Shown piece after piece: positions 9,029 to 17,594 of a DNA stretch of 64,000 nucleotides. Numbering within the stretch: position 1 is the stretch's first letter; every line of letters begins with the position of its first letter. Below the pieces are notes generated by a model. It saw only the letters and a list, made by a program, of their open reading frames with translations. It had not been told where the DNA came from and ran no database searches. The translations under genes and the position numbers were made by a program. The stretch covers positions 62,001 to 126,000 of the forward strand of contig JABFGH010000001.1 in assembly GCA_013112585.1 (NCBI GenBank), written 5' to 3'. Origin of the DNA: Ignavibacteriota bacterium. GTDB taxonomy: Bacteria > Bacteroidota > Ignavibacteria > Ignavibacteriales > Melioribacteraceae.

Positions 9029-9802
9029 AGTTTACTTTATTTGCTTTTTATTTTATTACTAACTTTTTCATGTACTCAATCTAATGACGAAAATGCAATC
9101 CCGGATTCATCCCATCAAATGGTATTAGTTTTAACAGATGCATCAAGAGACACAACCGGTTCATTATATTATTTTGAAAGAGTCAGCAAAGATTCCGGGT
9201 GGATACTATCAAGTCAGCAAATACCTGTTGTGCTTGGAAGATCCGGTCTCGGATGGGGAAAAGGATTACATACTCCACAAAATACTTTTGACTTTCCAAT
9301 TAAGGAAGAGGGCGATGGGAGAAGTCCCGCCGGAGTATTTAGTTTAAGTGCTGTGTTCGGCTATAAATCTTCTGATGAAATGAGTCATCTAAAAATGCCG
9401 TACATTCACATAACCGAAATGATTGAATGCATTGATGATCCCGACTCAAAATACTACAATCGTATAATTGCACGAGATGAAGTTTCAAGAGAAGATAGTG
9501 TTGATTGGCAATCCTCTGAAAAAATGAGATTTGCAGATATCTACTATGAATTAGGAGTTGTTGTCGATCATAATTCCGATCCGATTGAGAGTGGAGCAGG
9601 CTCATGTATATTTTTGCATAATTGGATTGATGAAAATGAAACAATGGCAGGCTGCACGGCAATGGATCCCCCAAACATGCAAGAGATTGCAGAATGGTTG
9701 GATGCAGCAAAAAATCCGGTTTTAGTTCAATTAACAAAGCAATTGTATTTTGAATTACTGGAACAATGGCAATTACCAAAATTGAATTTAGGCGATAATT
9801 GA
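8978..9802 (+). CDS. L,D-transpeptidase (YkuD-type) lipoprotein
   Basis: The protein crosslinks or anchors peptidoglycan through an active-site Cys. A lipobox, LLLTFSC, at residues 27-33 predicts a lipoprotein. The catalytic region holds RSPAGVFSL, HITEMIE, then CIFLHNW and, 12 residues on, MAGCTAMD, matching the His...GC pattern of YkuD-like enzymes. The first 13-17 residues look like a VapC remnant, so the original start may be TTG 9014, giving MTGKKSLLYLLF as a normal signal peptide. Translation from ATG 8978 would put a charged 12-residue extension ahead of the signal. It is coupled to the antitoxin gene by the ATGA overlap. Confidence 0.8.
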   Translation: MNLVKSLNWIEYLTGKKSLLYLLFILLLTFSCTQSNDENAIPDSSHQMVLVLTDASRDTTGSLYYFERVSKDSGWILSSQQIPVVLGRSGLGWGKGLHTPQNTFDFPIKEEGDGRSPAGVFSLSAVFGYKSSDEMSHLKMPYIHITEMIECIDDPDSKYYNRIIARDEVSREDSVDWQSSEKMRFADIYYELGVVVDHNSDPIESGAGSCIFLHNWIDENETMAGCTAMDPPNMQEIAEWLDAAKNPVLVQLTKQLYFELLEQWQLPKLNLGDN

Positions 9803-9891
9803 AGCTAACATAAAATAGATTAGTTTTTTTTAATTCATTTTAATTTTTATTTGCACACCTCATTACCTTTACCCATTTTAAAACTTATAAA

Positions 9892-9994
9892 TTTTAAAGT
9901 CTTTACATATTTACATTTTTAACGTCTTTACATCTTTACGTTTTAACGTTTCTACGTCTTTACGTTTCTACGTTTCTACGTCTTAACGTTTCAA
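9892..9994. repeat. Degenerate tandem array of TTTCTACG/TTTACGTC units
   Basis: About ten loose copies of an 8-10-bp unit (ACGTTTCT, ACGTCTTT, ACGTTTTA) fill the gap between the transpeptidase gene and pgeF, ending just before the ATG of pgeF. The composition changes abruptly from the flanking genes. No ORF is present. It resembles the TTTCAATC array at 34425-34512. Confidence 0.55.
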
Positions 9995-10003
9995 CAATTC
10001 AAC

Positions 10004-10744
10004 ATGATAATAATCCGTTCACAAATATTAGAACAATTCAGCAGCATAACTTTCGGGTTCAGCACAAAAATTGGTTTGGATCGAAAAGCTCCATTCAATT
10101 TCAACATGTCTCACTCGGTAGGGGATGATGAAGAAATTGTTGAAGAAAACAGAGCTGCATTCGTTAAAAAATTAGGACTTGCACCGCAGAATATAGCTTA
10201 CCAAAAACAAGTTCATGGTGATACAATATTAATAGTTGAAAGCGGGGGAATAAACGGCGAAAGTGACGCAATGATAACAAACAAGCCCGATATCGGCTTA
10301 GCTATTTCATCTGCTGACTGCTGCGCAATTTTTATTTATGATCCTATCAAAAAAGTTATTGGTGCGGTTCATTCCGGCTGGCGGGGAACAGAGAAAAAAA
10401 TACTACTTAAAACATTAAAAAAAATGCGTGAAAAATTCGGATGCAGTTACAAAGATTTCTATTTCTACATTTCACCCTCAATTTCACAAACAAATTATGA
10501 GGTTGGTGAAGAGGTTGCTAAATTATTTAGAAAAAAACATAGAAAGAAAAACGGCGAAAAGTATTTACTGGATGTTGCCGGAGCCAATAAAAGAATGCTG
10601 ATAAAAAAAGGAATTCAGGAAAATAGAATACAATGTTCATCACTCTGCTCATTCGAACTCGAAAATTTGCTGCACTCTTATCGGAGGGAGGGACAAAAAT
10701 CGGGCAGGGCATTCGGCATTATTGCAATGAAGGATAATAATTGA
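10004..10744 (+). CDS. pgeF: Peptidoglycan-editing factor / multicopper polyphenol oxidase family (YfiH)
   Basis: The 246-residue cytoplasmic protein is of the YfiH/LACC1 family, whose members act as purine nucleoside phosphorylases/deaminases and, in E. coli, prevent wrong amino acids entering peptidoglycan. The metal ligands and signatures QKQVHGDT, ISSADCCAI, GAVHSGWRG and FYISPSISQTNYEVG are present in family order. Its stop codon overlaps the TTG start of the next gene, and it begins a long head-to-tail run to 16075. The start follows the repeat array directly and no clear ribosome binding site is visible. Confidence 0.9.
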   Translation: MIIIRSQILEQFSSITFGFSTKIGLDRKAPFNFNMSHSVGDDEEIVEENRAAFVKKLGLAPQNIAYQKQVHGDTILIVESGGINGESDAMITNKPDIGLAISSADCCAIFIYDPIKKVIGAVHSGWRGTEKKILLKTLKKMREKFGCSYKDFYFYISPSISQTNYEVGEEVAKLFRKKHRKKNGEKYLLDVAGANKRMLIKKGIQENRIQCSSLCSFELENLLHSYRREGQKSGRAFGIIAMKDNN

Positions 10745-11664
10745 AAACCGAATCAATAAAAATTGCGATTGGATTCACCGCTATTTGCTTGCTTTGGGGT
10801 TCTACCTGGCTGGTTATAAAAATTGGACTCGGTCCGCTTACCCCTTTATTTTCTGCGGGTTTTCGGTTCACCGTTGCTTCAGTATTTATTTTTGCTTTAA
10901 TGAAGTTTAGAAAAATTTCAGTTCAAACAGATTCTGTTTCAATAAAACTTTATATAATCTTAGCGCTATTTTCCTATGTTATTCCCTTCGGTTTAGTTTA
11001 TTGGGCAGAACAGTTTATTGAATCGGGTTTGACTTCAGTATTATTTGCCGTCTTCCCATTTTTTGTAATTATCTTTTCACGCCTTGCAATTCCGGGTGAA
11101 AGCGTTGGAGTTTATAAAGTGCTTGGAGTTACTCTTGGGTTTACCGGCATCTTATTTATCTTTGCCGAAAATTTATCATTCGATATTGAAAAAGATTTTT
11201 GGGGTTCCCTTGCAGTATTCGGAAGCGGTGTTATGCAGGCTGCTGTTGCAGTTGCAATAAAAAAATTCGGCAAGCATCTCAACCCGCTTTCAATGAATCT
11301 TGTTCCTGTATTTGCGGCGGGAATAATATTAGTCGGCATATCATTCCTTTTTGAAGACTCATCAACCTGGCAGTTTAATTCGATTGCAATATTTTCAATT
11401 TTATATCTCGCAATCTTCGGTACACTATTTACATTTACAACCTATTATTGGCTGCTGAAAAGAATGAATGTTGTAATACTTTCACTCTCGGCATTTATTA
11501 CCCCAATTGTTGCTTTGGTATTGGGCTGGTTTGTATTGAATGAAAAACTTTCATTCCAGGCAATGTTAGGAAGTTCATTAGTGCTAATTGGAATTTTATT
11601 TGCTAATTTTAGAGGCTTATTGAACTACTATAAAGAAAGGTTTAACAGAAATAAAAATGATTAA
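10741..11664 (+). CDS. EamA/DMT-family transporter
   Basis: The 307-residue protein has about ten membrane helices in two EamA repeats of five; LLWGSTWLVIKIGL marks the first helix and FGTLFTFTTYYWLLKRMN the second repeat. EamA members export amino acids or other metabolites, and the substrate here is unknown. Translation begins at TTG 10741, which overlaps the pgeF stop (TTGA), indicating coupled translation. The end overlaps the folB start by eight bases. Confidence 0.85.
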   Translation: MKTESIKIAIGFTAICLLWGSTWLVIKIGLGPLTPLFSAGFRFTVASVFIFALMKFRKISVQTDSVSIKLYIILALFSYVIPFGLVYWAEQFIESGLTSVLFAVFPFFVIIFSRLAIPGESVGVYKVLGVTLGFTGILFIFAENLSFDIEKDFWGSLAVFGSGVMQAAVAVAIKKFGKHLNPLSMNLVPVFAAGIILVGISFLFEDSSTWQFNSIAIFSILYLAIFGTLFTFTTYYWLLKRMNVVILSLSAFITPIVALVLGWFVLNEKLSFQAMLGSSLVLIGILFANFRGLLNYYKERFNRNKND

Positions 11665-12025
11665 TATTATTCGAATAAAGAACGCAACTTTTTATGCATA
11701 TCACGGAGCAATGAAAGAGGAACAGCATATTGGCGGTAAGTTTGAAGCTGATGTAGATATGTACACCGATTTTACAAGAGCCGCGGAAAAGGACGATTTA
11801 GAATTAACGATAAACTATCACGATGTTTATCAATACATAAATAAAATTGTACATGATAAAAATTATTATTTGATTGAAACTCTTGCCACGGTTATTGCCG
11901 ATGGACTAATATCAGAATTTCCTACAGTGAAAAAAGTTGCTGTTCGTGTTCGTAAAAATAGTGTTCCAGTAGGCGGAGTAATTGACCATGTTGAAGCTGA
12001 AGTGATTAAAGAAAATGGAAAGTAA
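11657..12025 (+). CDS. folB: Dihydroneopterin aldolase
   Basis: It cleaves 7,8-dihydroneopterin to 6-hydroxymethyl-dihydropterin plus glycolaldehyde in folate synthesis. The 122 residues are the family length. The conserved start ATFYAYHGAMKEEQ (FxxxHGxxxxE), the NYHDVY segment, the VIADGL helix and the VRVRKNSVPVGGVIDHVEAEV end match FolB, with a Lys (KNS/KPxAP position) near the active site. It overlaps the preceding gene by eight bases and folK by eleven. The next enzyme of the pathway, HPPK, follows, so the two steps are co-expressed. Confidence 0.93.
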   Translation: MINIIRIKNATFYAYHGAMKEEQHIGGKFEADVDMYTDFTRAAEKDDLELTINYHDVYQYINKIVHDKNYYLIETLATVIADGLISEFPTVKKVAVRVRKNSVPVGGVIDHVEAEVIKENGK

Positions 12026-12539
12026 GGTCTATTTAAGCGCGGGCTCAAATGTTGGGGATAGAATTTCATACCTAAAATCTGCATTAAGTAAAGCAAATAG
12101 TAAAAATGATATTTCAGTTCAAAATATTTCTTCCATTTATGAAACACTCCCATTCGGAAAAACCGATCAGAATAATTTTAAAAATATAGTGATCAGCCTT
12201 CGTACAACTTTATCGTACCTAGAATTGTTTAAGGAGATAAAAAATATTGAAAAGGAAATTGGGCGAAGTAAAACAGAGCGATGGGGACCGCGTGAAATTG
12301 ATATCGATATTCTGCTCTTTGATGATAAAATTATTGATACGGATAAATTAACAATTCCCCATAAAGGAATTTTAGAACGAGATTTTGTTGTAAAGCCGCT
12401 TTTAGAAATTGAACCGGAAATAAGTCACCCGGTGAAGCAAAAAAAAATTAAAGATTTATTATATTTGTTAGCTAGTAAAACTATTATTAATAAAACGCCA
12501 AATTCAATTTTAGGAATAACTGAAATAACTGATGAGTGA
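12015..12539 (+). CDS. folK: HPPK (2-amino-4-hydroxy-6-hydroxymethyldihydropteridine pyrophosphokinase)
   Basis: It transfers pyrophosphate from ATP to the product of FolB. The 174-residue protein begins VYLSAGSNVGDR and carries the signature RSKTERWGPREIDIDILLFDD (residues about 86-106), in which the two Asp of DIDIL bind magnesium, plus IPHKGILERDFVVKPL. It overlaps folB by eleven bases and the kinase gene by eight. No folP or folE is present in this window. Confidence 0.95.
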   Translation: MESKVYLSAGSNVGDRISYLKSALSKANSKNDISVQNISSIYETLPFGKTDQNNFKNIVISLRTTLSYLELFKEIKNIEKEIGRSKTERWGPREIDIDILLFDDKIIDTDKLTIPHKGILERDFVVKPLLEIEPEISHPVKQKKIKDLLYLLASKTIINKTPNSILGITEITDE

Positions 12540-13185
12540 AGTAAAATACATTGCAATTGAAGGAGTTATAGGAGCTGGAAAAACATCCCTTTCTCGTAAA
12601 CTATCCGAAAAATTAAATTCAAAATTAATTTTAGAAGAATTTGAAGTAAATCCGTTTTTAGAAAAATTTTATTCGAACAGAAAAAGATTTGCGTTTCAAA
12701 CACAAATGTTTTTCTTAGTAAATAGATTTAAGCAGCAGCAGGAACTAATGCAGGAAGATTTGTTCACCGAATATATTGTATCGGATTACATTTTTGAAAA
12801 AGATAAAATATTTGCTTACATGAATCTTTCGGGAGAAGAATTAAAATTATACGAAAGTATTTTTCCACTGCTTGAGCGCGACCTGCGGAAAATTGATCTG
12901 GTGGTTTATCTGCAATCGAGTGTTGATCGGATAATGTATAATATTAAAAAACGCTCCCGTAAAATTGAAAGGGATTTAACGCGCAGCTATATTGAAGAAT
13001 TAAGCGAAGCCTATAATAATTTTTTCTTTAAGTATAATAGTACACCTTTGCTGATTGTAAACACAACCGAAATTGATTTTGTAAATAAGCAAAGTGATTT
13101 TGATGAGTTATACAAAGAAATATTTCGTGAGGACAGGGGAGTGGTTGAATACTTTAGTCCCGAAAGACGAGGAGTTGGTGAATGA
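12532..13185 (+). CDS. Deoxynucleoside kinase
   Basis: The 217-residue salvage enzyme phosphorylates deoxynucleosides with ATP. It has a P-loop EGVIGAGKTSL (about residues 9-19), the substrate Glu in LEEFEVNPFLEKFY, QTQMFFLVNRFKQ, the DRS-like SDYIFEKDKIFA and the lid motif KKRSRKIERDL. These match the dNK/dGK family (deoxyadenosine/deoxyguanosine kinases of Bacteroidota and Firmicutes). Base preference cannot be told. It is translationally coupled on both sides (ATGA-type overlaps). Confidence 0.88.
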   Translation: MSEVKYIAIEGVIGAGKTSLSRKLSEKLNSKLILEEFEVNPFLEKFYSNRKRFAFQTQMFFLVNRFKQQQELMQEDLFTEYIVSDYIFEKDKIFAYMNLSGEELKLYESIFPLLERDLRKIDLVVYLQSSVDRIMYNIKKRSRKIERDLTRSYIEELSEAYNNFFFKYNSTPLLIVNTTEIDFVNKQSDFDELYKEIFREDRGVVEYFSPERRGVGE

Positions 13186-13409
13186 TACGATTGATGATTT
13201 TTATTCTTATTGCAATATTTGCATACATAGCATTTAAGATGTTCAGGTTTTTGAAAAAAATAAGCAAAGCCGCAGATAACACCCAGCGCGAAAGTAAATT
13301 TAGACGAAATCCTAATTCTAAAATTAATATTAAAAAAGAAGATATTATAGAAGCGGATTTTGAAGAAATTGAACCCGATAAATCCGAAAGTAAAACCAGT
13401 AAGCAATAA
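13182..13409 (+). CDS. Small single-helix membrane protein
   Basis: The 75-residue protein has an N-terminal membrane helix (residues 4-22) and a highly charged cytoplasmic tail containing KKEDIIEADFEEIEPD. Short proteins of this shape, with a DIIEADFEEIE-like acidic tail, are common in this phylum and have no known function (they resemble DUF4834). It overlaps the kinase stop by four bases and lies 17 bp before the glycosyltransferase gene, so it belongs to the operon. Confidence 0.6.
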   Translation: MIRLMIFILIAIFAYIAFKMFRFLKKISKAADNTQRESKFRRNPNSKINIKKEDIIEADFEEIEPDKSESKTSKQ

Positions 13410-13426
13410 AAGCATTTCAAATATTA

Positions 13427-14515
13427 ATGTCAGGTCAAAATATCTTTTCAAAACTTTTTTCAAATACACTAAAACTTTTTCTTTCGGTTGATGAAAATAA
13501 AAGCAGGACAATTGATCCGCCCCAAAAAGTGTTAGTGGTGCGGCAGCATAATCAATTTGGAGACCTTCTTGCAAGCGTTTCACTATTCCGAGCTATTAAA
13601 GAAACTTACCCGGAAACTGAATTAACTGTTATTGTTAGCCCGGAAAATTATTACGCCATCTCAAAAAATGATTTTATTGATAGATATTTTGTGTTTGATA
13701 AAAAGAAGGTTTTTAATCCCGAATACTATCAAGAGTTTAGAAATCTTTTAAAAGAGGGATATGATTTAGCAATAGTACCCGCAACGGTATCAATTTCCTT
13801 CACAAGCTGTTTAATCAGTCGATTCGCAAAATCCAAAACTCGAATTGGACCGAACTCACTTAACGGAAAACCGAACAAAGCCGCATTCATGTTCGATAGA
13901 CGTGTTGACTTGAACTGGAATAAGTTTCCTGATTGCCACGTTTCCGATTTTATTTTAGAAGTAGTTCGACCGTTTAGCATTGCTGCTAAAGTTTATACTT
14001 CAAATGTAAAAGTTGAAGAAGCCGATTTAGATGAAGCGAAAAAATTTATTAAAACTTTAAGTGGAATTGATGATGAAAAATTAATTGGATTCCATATTGG
14101 CGCAGGTAAACCATATAATAAATGGTCGATGACAAAATTTGCCGAAACAATTGAGAAACTGAACGAAAAATATAAATGCAGGTTTTATATAACCGGAAGC
14201 AAAAGTGATCATGAAGAAATAAAATATGCTAAAGAAAATATTCCGCATATCGGTGGATTCTATTTAGATAAATCAATACCGGAATTAGCCGCGGTTATTT
14301 CACTGAGTGATTTATTTATAACCAACGATACAGGAGTAATGCATGTAGCAGGCGCAACTGAAACTCCGCAGATTTCAATTTTTGGTCCTACAAACCCTTT
14401 TAACTGGGCGCCTGTCGGTAAAAATAAATTTTTCTTAAAAAAACAAGAAAATATTGAAAGCATTCAAGTAGATGATGTTTTGTATCTTGCACAAAAAATA
14501 TTAGAGAAAGAATAA
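13427..14515 (+). CDS. Glycosyltransferase family 9 (heptosyltransferase-like)
   Basis: The 362-residue enzyme has the two Rossmann-like halves of GT-B fold GT9 proteins. The N-terminal segment has VLVVRQHNQFGDLLAS and the C-terminal half has IGFHIGAGKPYNKW, FYITGSKSDHEE, then SLSDLFITNDTGVMHVAGA and ISIFGPTNPFNWAP. These are the nucleotide-sugar-binding signatures of heptosyltransferases that extend the lipopolysaccharide core. The donor and acceptor are unknown. It sits between a small membrane protein and ppx in one operon. Confidence 0.88.
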   Translation: MSGQNIFSKLFSNTLKLFLSVDENKSRTIDPPQKVLVVRQHNQFGDLLASVSLFRAIKETYPETELTVIVSPENYYAISKNDFIDRYFVFDKKKVFNPEYYQEFRNLLKEGYDLAIVPATVSISFTSCLISRFAKSKTRIGPNSLNGKPNKAAFMFDRRVDLNWNKFPDCHVSDFILEVVRPFSIAAKVYTSNVKVEEADLDEAKKFIKTLSGIDDEKLIGFHIGAGKPYNKWSMTKFAETIEKLNEKYKCRFYITGSKSDHEEIKYAKENIPHIGGFYLDKSIPELAAVISLSDLFITNDTGVMHVAGATETPQISIFGPTNPFNWAPVGKNKFFLKKQENIESIQVDDVLYLAQKILEKE

Positions 14516-14518
14516 ACA

Positions 14519-16075
14519 ATGAACAAAACTTTAGCCGCTGTGGATATCGGTACAAACTCATTTCATTTAATTGTAACAGGGTACGACACAAAAGGCAACT
14601 TTGAAATCATTGATAAAGAAAAAGAAGTTATACGTTTAGGTGAAGGGTGTACCGGCGATATTAAAAACATCTCCGACTCTGAAATGGAACGCGGGGTGAA
14701 CACACTTCATAAATTTAAAGGTATTGCCGATTCACACAACGCACCCCTGCGCGCGGTTGCAACAAGTGCCGTGCGGGAAGCATTAAATAAAAATGAGTTT
14801 ATTAAAAAAGTTAAACGTGAAACTAATTTAGATGTAGAAGTTATTTCAGGCGATGAAGAGGCGCGCTTAATTTATTTGGGAATCCTAAAATCTGTTCCAA
14901 TTTATAACAAGAGCGCACTGTGCATTGATATTGGCGGCGGAAGCACTGAATTTGTTTTAGGTAAAAAAGGTAAAATCAATTACTCGATGAGTTTAAAACT
15001 TGGTGCGGTTAGATTGACTCAAATGTTTTTTCCCGGTAATAAAATTACGAAGGAAAGCATTGAAGCATGCCGCAACTGGATTGAGGGAGTGTTGTTCCCG
15101 GTTTATCGCCACTTAAAAAATAAAACTTTTGAATTAGCAGTCGGCTCATCAGGTACAATTATGGCTGCCGGTGTTATGATCGCAGCACGCAAAAATGAAG
15201 GTGATTACAAATCAATTCACTTTAATAATTTTGTTTTTACAATTGATGAATTAAAAAAATTAGAAGCTGACCTACTCAAAAAAACAACGGTGAAAGAGAG
15301 AAAGAGTATTGAAGGATTAGAACCAAGACGCGCAGATATTATTCCTGCGGGTATAATTTTACTTTCAACAATAATGAGTAGATTAAATATAAAAGAATTG
15401 ACTATCTCTGAATATGCACTTAGGGAAGGAATAATTTTAGACTCGCTAAGCAAAATTAAAAAAGAGGATATTGCTCATAATTTAAGCGACATACGTTACG
15501 AAAGTATTCATCAATTAGCAGATTCATGTAAGTACGATAAAGCACATTGCATGCATGTAGCAAATTTATCGCTGCAAATATTTGATCAGCTAAATGAGAT
15601 TCATAAACTTAATGTTGATACGAGAGAATACCTTGAAGCCGCTGCAATACTGCATGATATCGGCTTCCATATTTCTCATGCACAGCATCATAAGCATGGT
15701 TACTATATTATAAGCAACAGCCAGCTAATGGGCTTTAACGAAAACGAAATTAAAATTATTGCCAATGTTGCAAGATATCATCGCAAAAGTCATCCTAAAA
15801 ACACCCACAAAGAATTTGAAAGTTTACCCGAAGAAAGTAAAAATATAGTGCAGAAACTTTCAGGAATTTTAAGAATTGCAGATTCACTAGATAGAACACA
15901 CTCCAACAAAATTAAAAAAGTTAATGTTGAAGTGAATGAAAAATCAATATCCGTAATGCCCGAGGTGAAAACTAATTTGCCCGAAATTGAACTTTGGAAT
16001 TTTGAGAGGCGAAAAGGATTATTTGAAGAAGTATTCGGTAAGCAGTTAGTCCTGGAATTTCAAGAAGCAGTTTAA
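14519..16075 (+). CDS. Ppx/GppA phosphatase with HD domain
   Basis: The 518-residue protein has the ASKHA fold of exopolyphosphatase/pppGpp phosphatase at residues 1-300 (AAVDIGTNSFHLIV; catalytic Glu in TSAVREALN; DIGGGSTEF; GSSGTI) and a C-terminal HD domain (HCMHVANLSLQIFDQL, then AAILHDIGFHISHAQHH). This is the long form that hydrolyses polyphosphate or the pppGpp alarmone. It follows the glycosyltransferase by three bases. It is the last gene of the run that starts at pgeF. Confidence 0.92.
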   Translation: MNKTLAAVDIGTNSFHLIVTGYDTKGNFEIIDKEKEVIRLGEGCTGDIKNISDSEMERGVNTLHKFKGIADSHNAPLRAVATSAVREALNKNEFIKKVKRETNLDVEVISGDEEARLIYLGILKSVPIYNKSALCIDIGGGSTEFVLGKKGKINYSMSLKLGAVRLTQMFFPGNKITKESIEACRNWIEGVLFPVYRHLKNKTFELAVGSSGTIMAAGVMIAARKNEGDYKSIHFNNFVFTIDELKKLEADLLKKTTVKERKSIEGLEPRRADIIPAGIILLSTIMSRLNIKELTISEYALREGIILDSLSKIKKEDIAHNLSDIRYESIHQLADSCKYDKAHCMHVANLSLQIFDQLNEIHKLNVDTREYLEAAAILHDIGFHISHAQHHKHGYYIISNSQLMGFNENEIKIIANVARYHRKSHPKNTHKEFESLPEESKNIVQKLSGILRIADSLDRTHSNKIKKVNVEVNEKSISVMPEVKTNLPEIELWNFERRKGLFEEVFGKQLVLEFQEAV

Positions 16076-16251
16076 TCAGCGGCTATAATGCGCACGGCGG
16101 GGCTTATGGTTTTTAATCAACTAGATTAGTTATCCTTTATAATGATTTAGTTTATTAAAGATTAGCTTTTTGATTTTGTACACCACTGTATATATATTTC
16201 AAAGTTTGAAAAAAATAAATATTGCATTAACAATTAAACCAAGTAAGGATT

Positions 16252-17550
16252 ATGGCACAAAAAGTTTACATTAAAGATTTGGCAGAATATGTAGGAAAAG
16301 AAGTAACACTTAAAGGATGGCTTCATAATAAACGATCCAGCGGAAAAGTAAAATTTTTAATTTTGCGCGATGGGTCGGGTTTGCTTCAGTGCATTGTATT
16401 TAAGGGCAATGTAACAGAAGAAGTTTTTGATACTGCCGATAAGTTAACACAGGAAAGTTCTTTTGAAGTTACAGGATTAGTAAAAGAAGAACCGCGTGCA
16501 GTAGGCGGATACGAACTTGATGCTACAGATGTGAAATTAATTGCACCTTCGGTTGATTATCCTATCACACCCAAAGAGCATGGTATTGAGTTTTTAATTG
16601 ATCACCGGCACTTGTGGCTTCGGTCCCAAAGACAAGCTGCAATACTCCGTATTCGTCACAGAACAATTAAAGCAATAAGGGACTTTTTTGATGATAGAGG
16701 CTTCGTACTATTTGATCCGCCGATATTAACGCCGAATGCGTGCGAAGGCACTTCCACACTTTTTGAAACCGAGTATTTTGATTTAGGTCCAGCATATCTT
16801 ACACAATCGGGACAGTTATATGCAGAAGCAGGTGCCATGGCACTTGGCAAGGTTTATACTTTTGGTCCAACTTTCCGTGCGGAAAAATCAAAGACCAGGA
16901 GACATTTAACTGAATTTTGGATGGTTGAACCGGAAGTTGCATTCAATGATTTGGATGACAATATGGATCTTGCGGAAGAATTTTTAGAATATGTAGTTCA
17001 AACAGTAATAAAAGAAAAAGCTGATGACCTAAAGATATTAGAACGCGATGTTACAAAACTTGAAAATGTAAAACACCCCTTCCCAAGAATAAGTTACGAT
17101 GAAGGTTTAGAAATTCTTAAGAAAAACGGAGTAGATTTTGAATGGGGTAATGACCTTGGCGGAGCGGATGAAACTATTATTTCGAGCCAGTATGATAGAC
17201 CGGTTATGGTTCATAGATATCCCGCAGAAGTAAAAGCATTTTACATGAAACGAGATCCTAAAAATGAAAAACTCGCTTTAGCAGTTGATGTGCTTGCACC
17301 CGAAGGCTACGGCGAAATTATCGGAGGCAGCCAGCGTGAAGATGATTTAGATTTGCTGATAAGCAGAATTAAAGAACACAATCTTCCGCAGGAGTTTTTT
17401 GATTGGTATCTCGATCTCCGAAGATACGGCTCGGTTCCTCATTCCGGTTTTGGTTTGGGATTAGAAAGAACCGTGTCATGGATCTGCGGTTTGGATCACT
17501 TACGTGAAGCAATTCCATTCCCGCGGATGATTTATAGAAATACACCTTAA
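16252..17550 (+). CDS. asnS: Asparaginyl-tRNA synthetase
   Basis: The 432-residue class II synthetase charges tRNA-Asn. The N-terminal OB fold ([21 protein letters not shown]) reads the anticodon. The catalytic core has motif 2 ([22 protein letters not shown]) and motif 3 ([15 protein letters not shown]). The segment [21 protein letters not shown] is typical of AsnRS rather than AspRS. The gene is preceded by a 176-bp gap and its own likely promoter, and the ATG follows AAGTAAGGATT. Confidence 0.93.
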   Translation: MAQKVYIKDLAEYVGKEVTLKGWLHNKRSSGKVKFLILRDGSGLLQCIVFKGNVTEEVFDTADKLTQESSFEVTGLVKEEPRAVGGYELDATDVKLIAPSVDYPITPKEHGIEFLIDHRHLWLRSQRQAAILRIRHRTIKAIRDFFDDRGFVLFDPPILTPNACEGTSTLFETEYFDLGPAYLTQSGQLYAEAGAMALGKVYTFGPTFRAEKSKTRRHLTEFWMVEPEVAFNDLDDNMDLAEEFLEYVVQTVIKEKADDLKILERDVTKLENVKHPFPRISYDEGLEILKKNGVDFEWGNDLGGADETIISSQYDRPVMVHRYPAEVKAFYMKRDPKNEKLALAVDVLAPEGYGEIIGGSQREDDLDLLISRIKEHNLPQEFFDWYLDLRRYGSVPHSGFGLGLERTVSWICGLDHLREAIPFPRMIYRNTP

Positions 17551-17594
17551 GTAATAATCAAACTATTCTTAAAATAATTTTGTTGTTAAAATTT

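Noticed and set aside
13011-13583. 190-codon ORF on the - strand
   Set aside because: It lies across three forward genes with much better family matches and has low-complexity content.
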